Notes: generated by a model not told the origin, from the sequence alone. Positions 1 through 9,527 are shown, counted from the first letter of the stretch. The stretch: DNA of 49,487 nt from Candidatus Flemingiibacterium merdigallinarum (GCA_904386005.1 CAJFKR010000008.1:1-49487), one strand, 5' to 3'. Numbers and translations are program-made.

Positions 1-91
1 AATAACCATATGGTATGATACAATTTAAGCGTAATTTGCTACGTTTATGTGTTGTATTAATACACAGCCTGTCTTGAGAAAGGATTATATC

Positions 92-1537
92 ATGTATCTG
101 ACCAGACTTTACCCCTCACCTAATACATATACCGAGAATTCGGGCGAAGCTTTCATGTTCGGCTCCGAGTGCCGAATTGCACTGCCTGATTGTCTTAGTG
201 ACGCGGAAGTTAAAAATATCGCTGACCTTTTCAGCCGCTTCACGTTTACCGCGTCGAAGGCGAAACTTGTACGCTGCTCCGGCTATACCGCGTTTGTTGG
301 CGACTTCCCTGTTGACGCCGCCCCAGACGCCGGCGAATACTACACCGTCCATTCGGACAAGCGCGGAGCCGTCGTCTCGGCAGTCAGCAAAAAGGCGCTG
401 ATCGAAGGCGTGTCGATGCTCATGCAGCTGATAATCCCCCGCTCGCTCGACGCTGGCTCGGAGGAATTCACTATTACTCCTGTCGACCTTGCCGACCAAC
501 CGTCTATCAAGGTGCGGATGATTCACCTCTGTGTATTCCCCGAGAGCAGTATGTCAACGCTTAAAAAAGCGGTCGCGATGGCCGGTTTCCTCGGCTTCAC
601 GCACGTGATCCTCGAATTCTGGGGTATGCTGAGATATGACATAAACCCGTCGCTGTCTTGGGACAACGCGTTCACCAAGACCGAGATGAAGTCGCTCGTC
701 GAGCTCGCGCAGGGCTGGGGCATGGAGGTTATTCCGATGATAAACCATCTCGGTCACGCCGCGCAATCTCGAGTCGGCATGGGTCGCCACACGATACTAA
801 ACCAGAATCCTCGGATGCAATTGCTGTTCGAGCCGGACGGCTGGACTTGGTGTACAACCAGCAAGAAGGCGAGAGCGCTGCTGTCTGACATACGTTCAGA
901 GCTGATGGAGCTCTGCGGCGACGGAGAATACTTCCATCTCGGATTTGACGAGGCGTATTCGTTCGCTACCTGCCCGAATTGCCGCAAACATGAGCCCTAC
1001 AAGCTGCTTGCCGAGTATATCAACTATCTGTCGGATGATCTTGCAAAATACGGTCGCCGCGGAATTATCTGGCACGATGAGCTTATCAGCTGCAACGACT
1101 TCTCCCCCGAGGAGCGCAAAAATATGGTCGCCAATGGTCAGAGCCACAACACACATCCGGCGCTCGACCTCATCGACCACCGAGTCGTGATTGCCGACTG
1201 GCAGTACAATTATGGAACTGACGCGAACCCCTCGACCGAATACTTCATCAAGAAGGGCTTCGATGTGCTCTGCTGTCCGTGGGACAATCCGTCGAATGTA
1301 AAGGCTCTTTGCAACTCGACGCGCAATACCGGAGCCTTCGGCATAATGATGACCACATGGCATCACCTCCCCGCGTTCATTTCGATGATGCCTCGCTTCG
1401 GCGATTATATGCACAGCGAAAAGCCCGCGCCCTTCCTGCCGATCAGCGAAACAGCCGCGCTGCTGCGCAAGGTCTATCCCGAGGCTATTCAGACCTTCGA
1501 GGAATCGGGCTGGCGCCGCTGCGAAGTTGACGACTGA
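92..1537 (+). CDS. GH20-type beta-N-acetylhexosaminidase-like glycosidase
   Basis: Probably hydrolyses terminal N-acetylhexosamine residues from glycans. The protein is 481 residues. An N-terminal alpha/beta domain (about 1-135) precedes a TIM barrel with the family acid pair in HLGFDEAYSF (Asp286-Glu287). In GH20 the Glu is the acid/base and the Asp assists substrate-assisted catalysis; the usual GGDE is FDE here. I see no signal peptide, so it is probably cytoplasmic and acts on imported oligosaccharides. The frame is open back to base 47, but AGAAAGG at 76-83 sits 8 nt before the ATG at 92, which decides the start. A convergent terminator follows. The family call is fairly firm; the substrate is not known. 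Confidence 0.75.
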   Translation: MYLTRLYPSPNTYTENSGEAFMFGSECRIALPDCLSDAEVKNIADLFSRFTFTASKAKLVRCSGYTAFVGDFPVDAAPDAGEYYTVHSDKRGAVVSAVSKKALIEGVSMLMQLIIPRSLDAGSEEFTITPVDLADQPSIKVRMIHLCVFPESSMSTLKKAVAMAGFLGFTHVILEFWGMLRYDINPSLSWDNAFTKTEMKSLVELAQGWGMEVIPMINHLGHAAQSRVGMGRHTILNQNPRMQLLFEPDGWTWCTTSKKARALLSDIRSELMELCGDGEYFHLGFDEAYSFATCPNCRKHEPYKLLAEYINYLSDDLAKYGRRGIIWHDELISCNDFSPEERKNMVANGQSHNTHPALDLIDHRVVIADWQYNYGTDANPSTEYFIKKGFDVLCCPWDNPSNVKALCNSTRNTGAFGIMMTTWHHLPAFISMMPRFGDYMHSEKPAPFLPISETAALLRKVYPEAIQTFEESGWRRCEVDD

Positions 1538-1552
1538 CACAACATAATAAAA

Positions 1553-1586
1553 AACGGTCTCCGTGTCAAAAACGGGGACCGCAGTT
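1553..1586. terminator. Bidirectional terminator between GH20 and HydG-like genes
   Basis: CGGTCTCCGT (1555-1564) pairs with ACGGGGACCG (1572-1581) with one G-T wobble. A-rich sequence lies to the left and a T-rich tract to the right, so it can end transcription from both convergent genes. Confidence 0.75.
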
Positions 1587-1598
1587 GTTTCGCTAATA

Positions 1599-2702
1599 TC
1601 AAAATCTGAATCCGCGCTCGCCGCCGCGTATCTGCTTCATGGCAAGTGCCAGTTGGTCGCGTATCTGCTTATTGCCAATTCCGTAGAGACGATTCAGAAT
1701 CAGATCGGTGGCGGCGATTCGTGTCTCGCGCGAAGCGTGATCGGCGACAAATTCACGCAGTGATATCAAACTGTTCAAATAGCAATAGTTGTAAAGCTGT
1801 TTGTCAGCACAGAGATCCGCGTATTCGCCCGAGTATCTGTCACAGGCGACGCAAGCGGCACAGAGACCGGACAGAATATGTGCGTCTGTAAGCCGTTTAA
1901 CCACATCGTCTAAAGCCTTTATCGCCTCGCCTGAAAGATACACAAGCGATACTCCCGCTTTGGCAAAATCGACGACATCGTTAGTTGTACCAAGCTCAAT
2001 ACCGATTTTCGCGAACGGCAGCGAGATCGCAAGCAGCGCGCAGAAGCGTATCAATGCAGCCTTGTCTGTATTTGATGCCGGACATACCCGAATCCCGGCA
2101 ATATACAGCTTGTCCGGCTGACCTTCCGACTCGGCGCACAGCTCAAGTGTCTGCCGCAGTGCCGCCGCAGGATCGCCGCTCAATTCAATGTCTAAACCGA
2201 TGAGCTTGTATCCGGCAGCTTTCACATTTGCGAAGCTGTTCTGTACATCCCCTCGCTCGAAACCGGCACTGATATTTGCGAAGCAGAGTTCCGCGCCCAG
2301 TTCGTGCAAATCGTTCAGTCCGGCGTCGAACGACTGCGCACCCAGTTCGATACAGCCACAGTGATCTTCATCAAATTGTTTGGCTGCCGATGAAACCGCC
2401 TCACGGTCTTTGTCGATATCGCCGGACAATTTGATATGGAGACGCTTGTGTCCACACTCGGCGGCACGTTTGATCTCAGCTTCAAATGATTTCGCGCCCT
2501 CGACCTGTATAGACGCGGCAATAGTAACGCTCTCGGAGAAAATGTCCCGTTTGAGCGCGGCAGCCACATCTGTCAGATGTTCTGTGGCACAGTCGCTGTC
2601 GGCAAACATCGATACAGCCTCATCCGGATTCAATCCGGTGAAGTTTTCAACCCGTTTGAACAGCTCCGATTTGTCATAAGCGTTTTGCTTGTTATTTTCC
2701 AT
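1599..2702 (-). CDS. HydG/ThiH-like protein lacking the radical-SAM cysteine motif
   Basis: Homologous to HydG, the tyrosine lyase that makes CO and cyanide for the [FeFe]-hydrogenase H-cluster, but apparently unable to bind the SAM [4Fe-4S] cluster. Seen: an N-terminal GLNPDEAVSMF helix region, then SIQVEG runs straight to GHKRLHIKLSGD. HydG carries CX3CX2C between the equivalent segments; here it is absent. The barrel continues with RVCPA, LPFAKIGIELGT and GVSLVYLSG. The C-terminal HydG signature is kept: Cys281, Cys284 and Cys307 give CX2CX22C (with Cys287 and Cys298 also present), followed by NSLISLREFVADHASRETR, matching the HydG tail. Start: ATG at 2702 with GCGAGG 8 nt upstream; a GTG at 2726 is less likely. 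No hydrogenase genes are in the window. Length is about 367 residues against about 470 for HydG. Function unknown. Confidence 0.65.
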   Translation of the reverse strand: MENNKQNAYDKSELFKRVENFTGLNPDEAVSMFADSDCATEHLTDVAAALKRDIFSESVTIAASIQVEGAKSFEAEIKRAAECGHKRLHIKLSGDIDKDREAVSSAAKQFDEDHCGCIELGAQSFDAGLNDLHELGAELCFANISAGFERGDVQNSFANVKAAGYKLIGLDIELSGDPAAALRQTLELCAESEGQPDKLYIAGIRVCPASNTDKAALIRFCALLAISLPFAKIGIELGTTNDVVDFAKAGVSLVYLSGEAIKALDDVVKRLTDAHILSGLCAACVACDRYSGEYADLCADKQLYNYCYLNSLISLREFVADHASRETRIAATDLILNRLYGIGNKQIRDQLALAMKQIRGGERGFRF

Positions 2703-2813
2703 AATAATATCCTCGCTTGATTCCACTGTTATTTTATAATATTATAACATAAATCTTCGTCAAATGCAACCGCATTGGCGTCAAATATATTGATTAAAGG
2801 ATGGCGAATCGTA

Positions 2814-3920
2814 ATGAAAAAATTAAGAATCGGCTTTGTCGGCGTCGGATGCATCAGCGGCATCTACCTTGAAAATATCACGAAGCTCTTCCGCGAAATC
2901 GAGATTGCCGGTGTCTGCGACCTTGTCCGCGAAAAGTCGGAGAACGCCGCGAAGAACTACCCGATACCGAAGATTTACAACGATATGTACGAGCTTTTCG
3001 CCGACCCGGATGTCGATATCGTGCTGAATATCACGCGTCCTGCCGACCATTACGAGGTCACGCGCGCCGCGCTGCTCGCCGGCAAGCACGTCTACTCGGA
3101 GAAGCCGCTCGCGGCTGAGTTCAGTCAAGGACTCGAGCTGGTGAAGCTCGCGAACGAAAAGGGACTGATGCTCGGCGGCGCGCCCGATACCTTCCTCGGC
3201 GCCGGACTCGAGACCTGCCGCCGCCTCATTGACGACGGCTACATCGGCAAACCTATCGGCTGTGCGGCAAGGATGGTCGGTCACGGACCTGAGTCATGGC
3301 ATCCCGACCCAGAATTTTTCTACAAGCCGGGCGGCGGTCCGATGATGGACATGGGGCCTTATTACATCACCGCGCTTGTCAATATGCTCGGTCGCGTAAA
3401 GTCGGTCTGCGGCATGACGAACATCTCCTATCCTGAGCGCACCTGCACCTGCAAGGAGCATTTCGGCGAAAAAATCACAGTCGAGACCCCGACATCGATA
3501 AACGGCATTTTGCAATTCGAGTCAGGCGCGATGGGAAGCATATACACCACATTCGACGTAGACCATACGAGTGGAGTCGCGCTCGAGGTATACGGCTCGG
3601 AGGGCACGCTCTACTGTCCCGACCCGAACACGTTCGGCGGCGAGGTAAGGCTGCTGCGCCACGGTCAGCGCGAACCTAAAGCTGTTCCCCTGCTTTACAA
3701 GTATGAGGGAAACAGCCGCGCACTCGGGCTGGCCGACATGGCAAAAGCGATAGCGACCGGACGAGCACCGCGTGCCGGCTGTCAGCAGACCCTGCACGTT
3801 CTCGAAGTAATTACGTCGATTATCAAGAGCGGCGAGACTCACGAATTCATCAACCTCACGACCGACTACAAGCGTCCCGAGCCGATGGTCTGGTCGGAGC
3901 TTGACGGAATCCTTGACTGA
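2814..3920 (+). CDS. Gfo/Idh/MocA-family NAD(P)-dependent sugar dehydrogenase
   Basis: Probably oxidises a sugar, inositol or sugar acid with NAD(P)+. The 368-residue protein opens with a Rossmann fold (KLRIGFVGVGCISGIYLENI) and carries the family EKPLA signature near residue 100. The C-terminal Gfo/Idh beta-sheet domain follows, including GGGPMMDMGPYYITALVNMLG. I start at ATG 2814, which directly precedes the Rossmann strand. AAAGGATG at 2797-2803 is a slightly distant ribosome site. An upstream in-frame TTG at 2775 would add residues the family does not have. The gene diverges from the HydG-like gene, ends at a strong terminator, and lies upstream of a sugar-binding lipoprotein. Substrate not known. 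Confidence 0.85.
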   Translation: MKKLRIGFVGVGCISGIYLENITKLFREIEIAGVCDLVREKSENAAKNYPIPKIYNDMYELFADPDVDIVLNITRPADHYEVTRAALLAGKHVYSEKPLAAEFSQGLELVKLANEKGLMLGGAPDTFLGAGLETCRRLIDDGYIGKPIGCAARMVGHGPESWHPDPEFFYKPGGGPMMDMGPYYITALVNMLGRVKSVCGMTNISYPERTCTCKEHFGEKITVETPTSINGILQFESGAMGSIYTTFDVDHTSGVALEVYGSEGTLYCPDPNTFGGEVRLLRHGQREPKAVPLLYKYEGNSRALGLADMAKAIATGRAPRAGCQQTLHVLEVITSIIKSGETHEFINLTTDYKRPEPMVWSELDGILD

Positions 3921-3932
3921 GATATACGACAA

Positions 3933-3956
3933 CCGCGATTGAATCGCGGTTTTTTA
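3933..3956 (+). terminator. Rho-independent terminator after Gfo/Idh gene
   Basis: Perfect stem CCGCGAT-TGA-ATCGCGG followed by a run of six T, starting about 12 nt after the stop codon. Confidence 0.9.
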
Positions 3957-4052
3957 TGTAAACTGACAGTTGCGCAAATTGATTATGAAATTTGGTGGCG
4001 TATTATTCCATAATCGGGTATAATAAAGAAAATCAAACATGGAGGTGTCCTG

Positions 4053-5468
4053 ATGAAACGCGCAATCATTCTCTGCTGCCTCTGTACACTCTCGCTCATT
4101 AGCTGCGGCAGCCAGAACCAATCTATTGAAACTACCACCGTAGTTGATACCACAATCGGCGAAACCAAACCGGTAATACCGGTCAAGGATTTTGGTGGAG
4201 AGACAATTACCATTTATGCAAGAGACGACCTCAAAGGCAACGAGTGGAACGTCTCTGACATCGACGCCGAAGTTGAGACCGGCGAGCCGATTAATGACGC
4301 GGTATATCGCCGCAATTCGAATATTATGGACCGATATAACATCAAGCTCGAAATTGTCCGAAGCGGGGCAATGTTTTCGGTCGATACAGTACGAAACGTC
4401 GTGCTCTCCGGCGACGACATTTACGACGCTCTAATGCTTGCGGGCTATGACATGACGGCTCTGACCCAGGAAAAGATGCTGTATAACCTGCTGTCACTCG
4501 AAAATATCAATCCATACGCGTCTTACTGGAACCCGACGCTCTCCGAAAGTCTGACTCTCGAAAACAAGCTTTACGCCGCTATCGGCGATATCAGTACTAT
4601 CGATAATCGAGCTGTCCGCTGCCTGTATTTCAACAAAGACCTGTTTGACAGCTACAACCTCGAATATCCCTACCAATCGGTTCTTGATGGAAATTGGACA
4701 TATGAGGACTTCTTTTCACTGGTAGCGATGGGCAACGCCGACCTCGACGGAAACAGCGTATACGACGAAAATGATCAGTATGGACTGTTCGTTCAGTCCT
4801 CACTCGGCATGAATTTATACTATGCTTCGGGACTGAGCTACATAAACAAGAGCGATGAGGGGCTGCTTGTGCCCGAGTTTACTGGAGAAAAAGCGGTCGA
4901 AATCATGCAGGACATCAGTGACTTGATAGCTTCAAACAAGAGCAGCATTGCATGGAGCGATGATTTTCAGAAATACATGACTTTGTTTTCCGAAAACAAA
5001 GGATTATTCTACGCCGAGGTGCTCTACTTCACTGAATATTTCCGTCAATATGATTTCAACTTCGGAATACTGCCTATGCCAAAATATGACGAAAACCAAG
5101 AGAACTACCAGCAGTTTGCCGACGGAAGCTGCGTCAATCTTTGCGGTATACCAATAACGAATAACTCTCCAGAGGACGCCGCGCTGATACTTGAAGCGCT
5201 CTCCGCTGAATCGGTCGAGCTCCTGACTCCGGCATATTACGATGTCTGCCTTATCGGCAAGCAAATACGTGACGACGAGTCTCGCGATATGCTCGATATT
5301 ATATTCAATTCATATGTCGTCGATTACGGAAATCTGCTGCAGCTTTCGGTTTGCTATACACTGAACAATGCTATGATAAATGGTTCAAACGTCGCTTCAA
5401 TAGTCGAAAGCCAGCGCTCACAGACCGAATCATTGTTAAACGATTACAATGAATTGATGACAGAATAA
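4053..5468 (+). CDS. Extracellular sugar-binding lipoprotein (SBP1)
   Basis: Substrate-binding component of an ABC sugar importer, anchored outside the membrane. A signal peptide ends in lipobox LISC (Cys18), followed by a Ser/Thr-rich linker and a family-1-type binding fold. An EF-hand-like calcium loop, DLDGNSVYDEND (residues 230-241), sits inside the fold. A late motif, ILPMPKYDENQENY, recurs in SBP2 and SBP3. GGAGGT at 4041-4046 fixes the start. No permease or ATPase gene adjoins it, so it must share transporter parts encoded elsewhere. The gene stands alone between two terminators. Family call is firm; ligand unknown. Confidence 0.88.
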   Translation: MKRAIILCCLCTLSLISCGSQNQSIETTTVVDTTIGETKPVIPVKDFGGETITIYARDDLKGNEWNVSDIDAEVETGEPINDAVYRRNSNIMDRYNIKLEIVRSGAMFSVDTVRNVVLSGDDIYDALMLAGYDMTALTQEKMLYNLLSLENINPYASYWNPTLSESLTLENKLYAAIGDISTIDNRAVRCLYFNKDLFDSYNLEYPYQSVLDGNWTYEDFFSLVAMGNADLDGNSVYDENDQYGLFVQSSLGMNLYYASGLSYINKSDEGLLVPEFTGEKAVEIMQDISDLIASNKSSIAWSDDFQKYMTLFSENKGLFYAEVLYFTEYFRQYDFNFGILPMPKYDENQENYQQFADGSCVNLCGIPITNNSPEDAALILEALSAESVELLTPAYYDVCLIGKQIRDDESRDMLDIIFNSYVVDYGNLLQLSVCYTLNNAMINGSNVASIVESQRSQTESLLNDYNELMTE

Positions 5469-5473
5469 ACTTA

Positions 5474-5507
5474 AGCCGACCGCGGTAAACGCGGTCGGCT
5501 GTTTTTC
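5474..5507. terminator. Bidirectional terminator between SBP1 and EamA genes
   Basis: Perfect 11-bp stem AGCCGACCGCG (5474-5484) / CGCGGTCGGCT (5490-5500), then GTTTTT. It ends SBP1. Read on the other strand it lies at the end of the arginine cluster, where the stem is preceded by A-rich sequence. Confidence 0.88.
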
Positions 5508-6381
5508 ACAAATTTATCACTATAATCGCGGCGATGCCGATAATAATGCCGATTTTTCCCATAAACGTCGTCCGTTCACGCAGGACAAGCATCGCCCAGA
5601 GCGTGACAAAAACCATCGTGCCGCCCTGTACAAACGGGAAAAGATACGAGCTCGCGATCCGTCCGGACAGATACGAGACGACGACATTTCCGCCGCCGGT
5701 GCCAAGTGCGACTAACGTCAGCGGTACAAGCCCGCGTTTCAGCATTTTGAAATTATCAGCGCGTACTTCCTTTTTTCCGGTCAAAAATATCACAACGGCG
5801 ATTATCACCATGACTAAAAACGCGCAAAAGAGCAGCGCGATTGTGTCGGACAGCTCCGCGTCTCCGATGAAACGCTGGTGCAGCGTAATCAGCACCGAAA
5901 GACTTCCGTTGCATAGCCACGTCAGAAAACAGAGCGGCAACCACGCGCGATTTGCTTTATTTCCCCGCTCGCCGCCAAATACCGTGATACAGAGAAAAGC
6001 CGCTAAAAACAGCAGTATACCTATCTGCACCGGCAGAGTGAAAGGCTCCTTCCAGAATATCAGTCCGACCGCCGCCGGTATCAGCATACTTGCCGAGAAG
6101 AAAAAGCCGGTGTATGAAAGCGGTCCCGACTGCATCGCGAAATAGTAGACCGCGAGCGTCACCATGAACATTACGCCGACGATCACGCCGAATCCGAGGG
6201 TTACGGGCGCGATTTTTGTCCGCGTGAACAGCAGCACGATTCCGGTCGCCGCGGCGATTATCACAGCCGACGCGCCGGTCGTCAACAGATTTTCACGCAG
6301 CGAGTTTACCTCTATCTTTTTTAACGCCGCGCTCTGAATGCCGAACAGCAGTATTGAAACTGCGATCAATAAAATTTCCAT
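5506..6381 (-). CDS. EamA/DMT-family membrane transporter
   Basis: A small-metabolite carrier of the drug/metabolite transporter superfamily. The 291 residues form about ten hydrophobic helices in two EamA-like halves, including SILLFGIQSAALKKIEV at the start and LLFCAFLVMVIIAVVIFL mid-protein. It starts 39 nt after the argF stop on the same strand with no terminator between, so it looks like the last gene of the arginine cluster. I see no clear ribosome site before the ATG at 6381. Some members export amino acids; arginine or ornithine export is only an inference from position. Confidence 0.82.
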   Translation of the reverse strand: MEILLIAVSILLFGIQSAALKKIEVNSLRENLLTTGASAVIIAAATGIVLLFTRTKIAPVTLGFGVIVGVMFMVTLAVYYFAMQSGPLSYTGFFFSASMLIPAAVGLIFWKEPFTLPVQIGILLFLAAFLCITVFGGERGNKANRAWLPLCFLTWLCNGSLSVLITLHQRFIGDAELSDTIALLFCAFLVMVIIAVVIFLTGKKEVRADNFKMLKRGLVPLTLVALGTGGGNVVVSYLSGRIASSYLFPFVQGGTMVFVTLWAMLVLRERTTFMGKIGIIIGIAAIIVINL

Positions 6382-6420
6382 AGCTGAATATTAATGGCGC
6401 TGTCAGGATGTCCCAATATG

Positions 6421-7335
6421 TCAGCTATTACCCATCAGCTTGACCATGACCGCTTTCTGCGCGTGCAGACGGTTCTCGGCCTCCTCGAATATCTCGTTTG
6501 CGTGAGCCTCGAATACCTCGGCGGTGATCTCCTCGCCGCGGTGAGCCGGCAGGCAGTGCTGAACCATTGCGTCCTTGGCAGCGACGCTCAAAAGCTCATC
6601 GTTTATCTGATAGCCCTTGAACGCTATTCTGCGCTTCTCGGCCTCGCCCTCCTGACCCATCGACGCCCATACGTCGGTGAACAGCACGTCCGCGTCCTTA
6701 GCGGCTTCGAATATGTCTCCGGTCAGCTTGAAGCTGTCGCCGTAACCGGCGGCAAAGTCGAGCACCTGCTTGTCGGGGTGGTAGTCGACCGGACAAGCCG
6801 CCGATACCTTCATGCCTACTGTCAGACCGCCGACAATCAGCGAGTTCGCCATGTTATTGCCGTCGCCGATGTAGCACATCTTCAGCCCGTCAAAGCCGCC
6901 CTTGAACTCGCGGATAGTCATAAGGTCGGCAAGTACCTGGCAGGGATGGCAGTAGTCGGTAAGTCCGTTGATAATCGGTATGTCGGCGTATTTCGCGAGG
7001 TCCTCTACCTCCTTCTGCGCGAAGGTGCGAATCATGATGCCGTCGAGATAGCGTGCGAGTACGCGCGCGGTGTCCTCAACCGGCTCGCCGCGTCCGATCT
7101 GCAAATCGCGGCTCGACAGAAACAAAGCCTGACCGCCGAGCTGGTACATTCCGGCTTCAAACGAGACGCGTGTGCGGGTCGACGCCTTCTGGAAGATCAT
7201 TCCGAGCGTTTTACCGGCGAGCAGCTTGTGCTCGATGCCGTTCTTGCGCTCATATTTGAGCTGCGACGCGAGATTTAGTATATCGATTATGTCCTCTTTC
7301 GTGAGGTCAGCCATTTTCAGAAGATCATTTTTCAT
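6421..7335 (-). CDS. argF: Ornithine carbamoyltransferase
   Basis: Transfers the carbamoyl group from carbamoyl phosphate to ornithine, giving citrulline, in the cytoplasm. At 304 residues it is full length. The carbamoyl-phosphate loop STRTR (52-56), HPCQ, and the C-terminal HCLPAHRGEEI segment with the catalytic Cys are all present, as is DVWASMGQE near residue 230, the ornithine-binding region. GGAAAGGAA lies just upstream of ATG 7335. It follows argD by 50 nt and precedes the EamA gene in the arginine cluster. Confidence 0.97.
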   Translation of the reverse strand: MKNDLLKMADLTKEDIIDILNLASQLKYERKNGIEHKLLAGKTLGMIFQKASTRTRVSFEAGMYQLGGQALFLSSRDLQIGRGEPVEDTARVLARYLDGIMIRTFAQKEVEDLAKYADIPIINGLTDYCHPCQVLADLMTIREFKGGFDGLKMCYIGDGNNMANSLIVGGLTVGMKVSAACPVDYHPDKQVLDFAAGYGDSFKLTGDIFEAAKDADVLFTDVWASMGQEGEAEKRRIAFKGYQINDELLSVAAKDAMVQHCLPAHRGEEITAEVFEAHANEIFEEAENRLHAQKAVMVKLMGNS

Positions 7336-7385
7336 AGGTTATTCCTTTCCGGTTGGTCATATGTAGTATGTACGGTATCAAGCTG

Positions 7386-8564
7386 TTATTTCAATACATC
7401 GGCGAGGATTGCGACACCCTTGTCGATTTCGTCATAGCTAATCGTGAGCGGCGGCAGCAGACGGATCACGTCGCTTCCGGCGGTCAGCACCAGCAGCCCC
7501 TTGTCGGCGCAGTCGTGTAAATAGTCCTTTGGATTGCCCGAAACTTGGAAACCTATCATCAAGCCCTTGCCGCGGACGCCGACGACCTTACTCGGCGAAT
7601 AGGACATTAACTTGTCGCAGAGATATTTGCCTTTCTTCGTCACCTCATCGAGAAACTCGGGTTTCGAGACGCGCTCAAGCACATTCAGCGCGCCCGCGCA
7701 GACGACTGGATTCGAACCGAACGTCGTGCCGTGCATACCCGAACCGAGCGTGTCGCAGCACTTCTCGCCCGCGATGAATACACCGATAGGCAGTCCGCCG
7801 CCAAGTCCTTTCGCGAGCGTCATGATATCCGGCTTCACGCCGAAATACTCGTGCGCAAAGAATTTGCCGGTACGACCGATACCGGTCTGTACCTCGTCGA
7901 ATATCAGCAGAATGTCGTGCTCGTCACAGAGTGCGCGAAGCTTCTTGACATAGTCAATGTCAAGTACGTTTACTCCGCCCTCGCCCTGAATCGGCTCGGC
8001 GATGACCGCGCAGACGTCGTCGGTGCAGGCGGCGGCAATCGCGTCGTAATCGTTCGCCGGGACATACTTGAAGCCCTCGGTGAACGGGTAGAAATACTGG
8101 TGGAACACATCCTGTCCGGTCGCGGCGAGCGTAGTTATAGTGCGTCCGTGGAATGAGCTCTTCAGCGAAACAATCGTGCTCCGACCGTCCTTGTATTTGT
8201 CGTATGAATATTTGCGCGCGAGCTTAATCGCGCCCTCGTTCGCCTCAGCTCCTGAGTTGCCGAAGAACACCTTCGACATTCCCGACAGCTCGACAAGCCA
8301 TTTTGCGACCAGTCCGGCGTTCTCACAGTAGTAGTAGTTGCACATATGCTGGAGCTTTGTGAGCTGCGCCTCAACGGCTGCGATCCATTCGTCGTCGCAG
8401 TAGCCAAGCGAGTTTACGCCGATACCGCTTGTGAAATCTATAAATGTCTTGCCGTCAGCGTCGACCATCGTCGCGTTTTTGCCTTTCATCGGCGCAATCG
8501 GCAGTCTGCCATAGGTCGCCATTATATATTCATGGTCGAGCGCCATGATTTCATTATTATTCAT
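7386..8564 (-). CDS. argD: Acetylornithine aminotransferase
   Basis: PLP enzyme converting N-acetylglutamate semialdehyde to N-acetylornithine. The 392-residue class-III fold has FDEVQTG (222-228), with the Asp that contacts the PLP nitrogen, and the Schiff-base lysine Lys252 in TLAKGLGGGLPIG. NSGAEANE (103-110) is the cofactor phosphate region. It sits between argB and argF on the same strand with short gaps. GAAAGG lies 12 nt before the ATG, and the spacer GCAGAATTTTGC could form a weak 4-bp hairpin, a faint version of the leaders described elsewhere. Confidence 0.96.
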   Translation of the reverse strand: MNNNEIMALDHEYIMATYGRLPIAPMKGKNATMVDADGKTFIDFTSGIGVNSLGYCDDEWIAAVEAQLTKLQHMCNYYYCENAGLVAKWLVELSGMSKVFFGNSGAEANEGAIKLARKYSYDKYKDGRSTIVSLKSSFHGRTITTLAATGQDVFHQYFYPFTEGFKYVPANDYDAIAAACTDDVCAVIAEPIQGEGGVNVLDIDYVKKLRALCDEHDILLIFDEVQTGIGRTGKFFAHEYFGVKPDIMTLAKGLGGGLPIGVFIAGEKCCDTLGSGMHGTTFGSNPVVCAGALNVLERVSKPEFLDEVTKKGKYLCDKLMSYSPSKVVGVRGKGLMIGFQVSGNPKDYLHDCADKGLLVLTAGSDVIRLLPPLTISYDEIDKGVAILADVLK

Positions 8565-8633
8565 TGCAAAATTCTGCCTTTCGTATAGTCTGACTATTAA
8601 TCATACCGCCGGATATCTGACGCCGACGTGAAA

Positions 8634-9497
8634 TCAAAGCTTGAACAGTGTACCGATACCTTCATCGGACAGCATTTCTATAAGTATCGAGTGAGGTATA
8701 CGACCGTCGAGAATGACCGTGTGGCTGATACCGCCGCGCACCGCGTCGACGCAGCATTCGACCTTCGGAATCATGCCGCCGCTGATTATACCAGCGTCGA
8801 TGAGTCCCTGAACCTCGTCTATGCGTATCTCGGGGATTAATGTCGACTCGTCCTTCGAGTCGCGCATAACTCCGCGCGTGTCGGTCAGCAGCATCAGATT
8901 CTGCGCGCCGAGCGCGATCGCTATTTTGCAGGCTGCCGTGTCGGCGTTGATGTTGTAGACCGGACTGTCGGAGTCGCCATACGCGACGGTCGAAACAACC
9001 GGAATGTAGCCCGAGTCGATGTTGTCGCGGATTATCGACGCGTCTACCTCGTAGATGTCGCCGACATTGCCGTAATCGTATTCGCCTTTCAGCTTCTTTG
9101 CCTTGATAAGACCGCCGTCGATTCCGCAGAGTCCGACCGCGCGACCTCCGATCTGTTCGATTTTGTTGACTAAATCCTTGTTTGTCTTTCCCGCGAGCAC
9201 CATTTGTACAATGTCGATAGTCTCGTCGTCGGTATAACGCAATCCGTTGATGAACTTCGACTCCTTGCCGATTTTCTTCAGCATCTGCGATATCTCCGGT
9301 CCGCCGCCGTGAACCAATACGGTGTTGATTCCGACCAGCGACAACAGTACGATGTCGGATATAACCGCCTCTTTTAAGTCCTCGTTGACCATAGCGTTGC
9401 CGCCGTATTTGATTACGACCGTCTTGCCGGTATATTTTTGAATGTATGGCAGCGCCTGTATCAGCACCGCAGCCTTGTCATGATTCGATATGATCAT
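8634..9497 (-). CDS. argB: N-acetylglutamate kinase
   Basis: Phosphorylates N-acetylglutamate, the second arginine step and the usual feedback point. The 287-residue amino-acid-kinase fold has VIKYGGNAM (28-36, Lys30 for phosphate) and HGGGPEIS (63-70). The extra N-terminal helix ahead of the first strand is typical of arginine-sensitive enzymes. That fits the recycling route implied by the bifunctional argJ next door, though sensitivity is inferred. The start has AAAGGAA 8-12 nt upstream. It lies 30 nt after argJ and 69 nt before argD. Confidence 0.96.
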   Translation of the reverse strand: MIISNHDKAAVLIQALPYIQKYTGKTVVIKYGGNAMVNEDLKEAVISDIVLLSLVGINTVLVHGGGPEISQMLKKIGKESKFINGLRYTDDETIDIVQMVLAGKTNKDLVNKIEQIGGRAVGLCGIDGGLIKAKKLKGEYDYGNVGDIYEVDASIIRDNIDSGYIPVVSTVAYGDSDSPVYNINADTAACKIAIALGAQNLMLLTDTRGVMRDSKDESTLIPEIRIDEVQGLIDAGIISGGMIPKVECCVDAVRGGISHTVILDGRIPHSILIEMLSDEGIGTLFKL

Positions 9498-9527
9498 TGT
9501 CGTATTCCTTTGAAATGTGATTTTCTG

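Noticed and set aside
6394-7278. Plus-strand frame opposite argF
   Set aside because: No ribosome site or domain; argF motifs are complete on the other strand.
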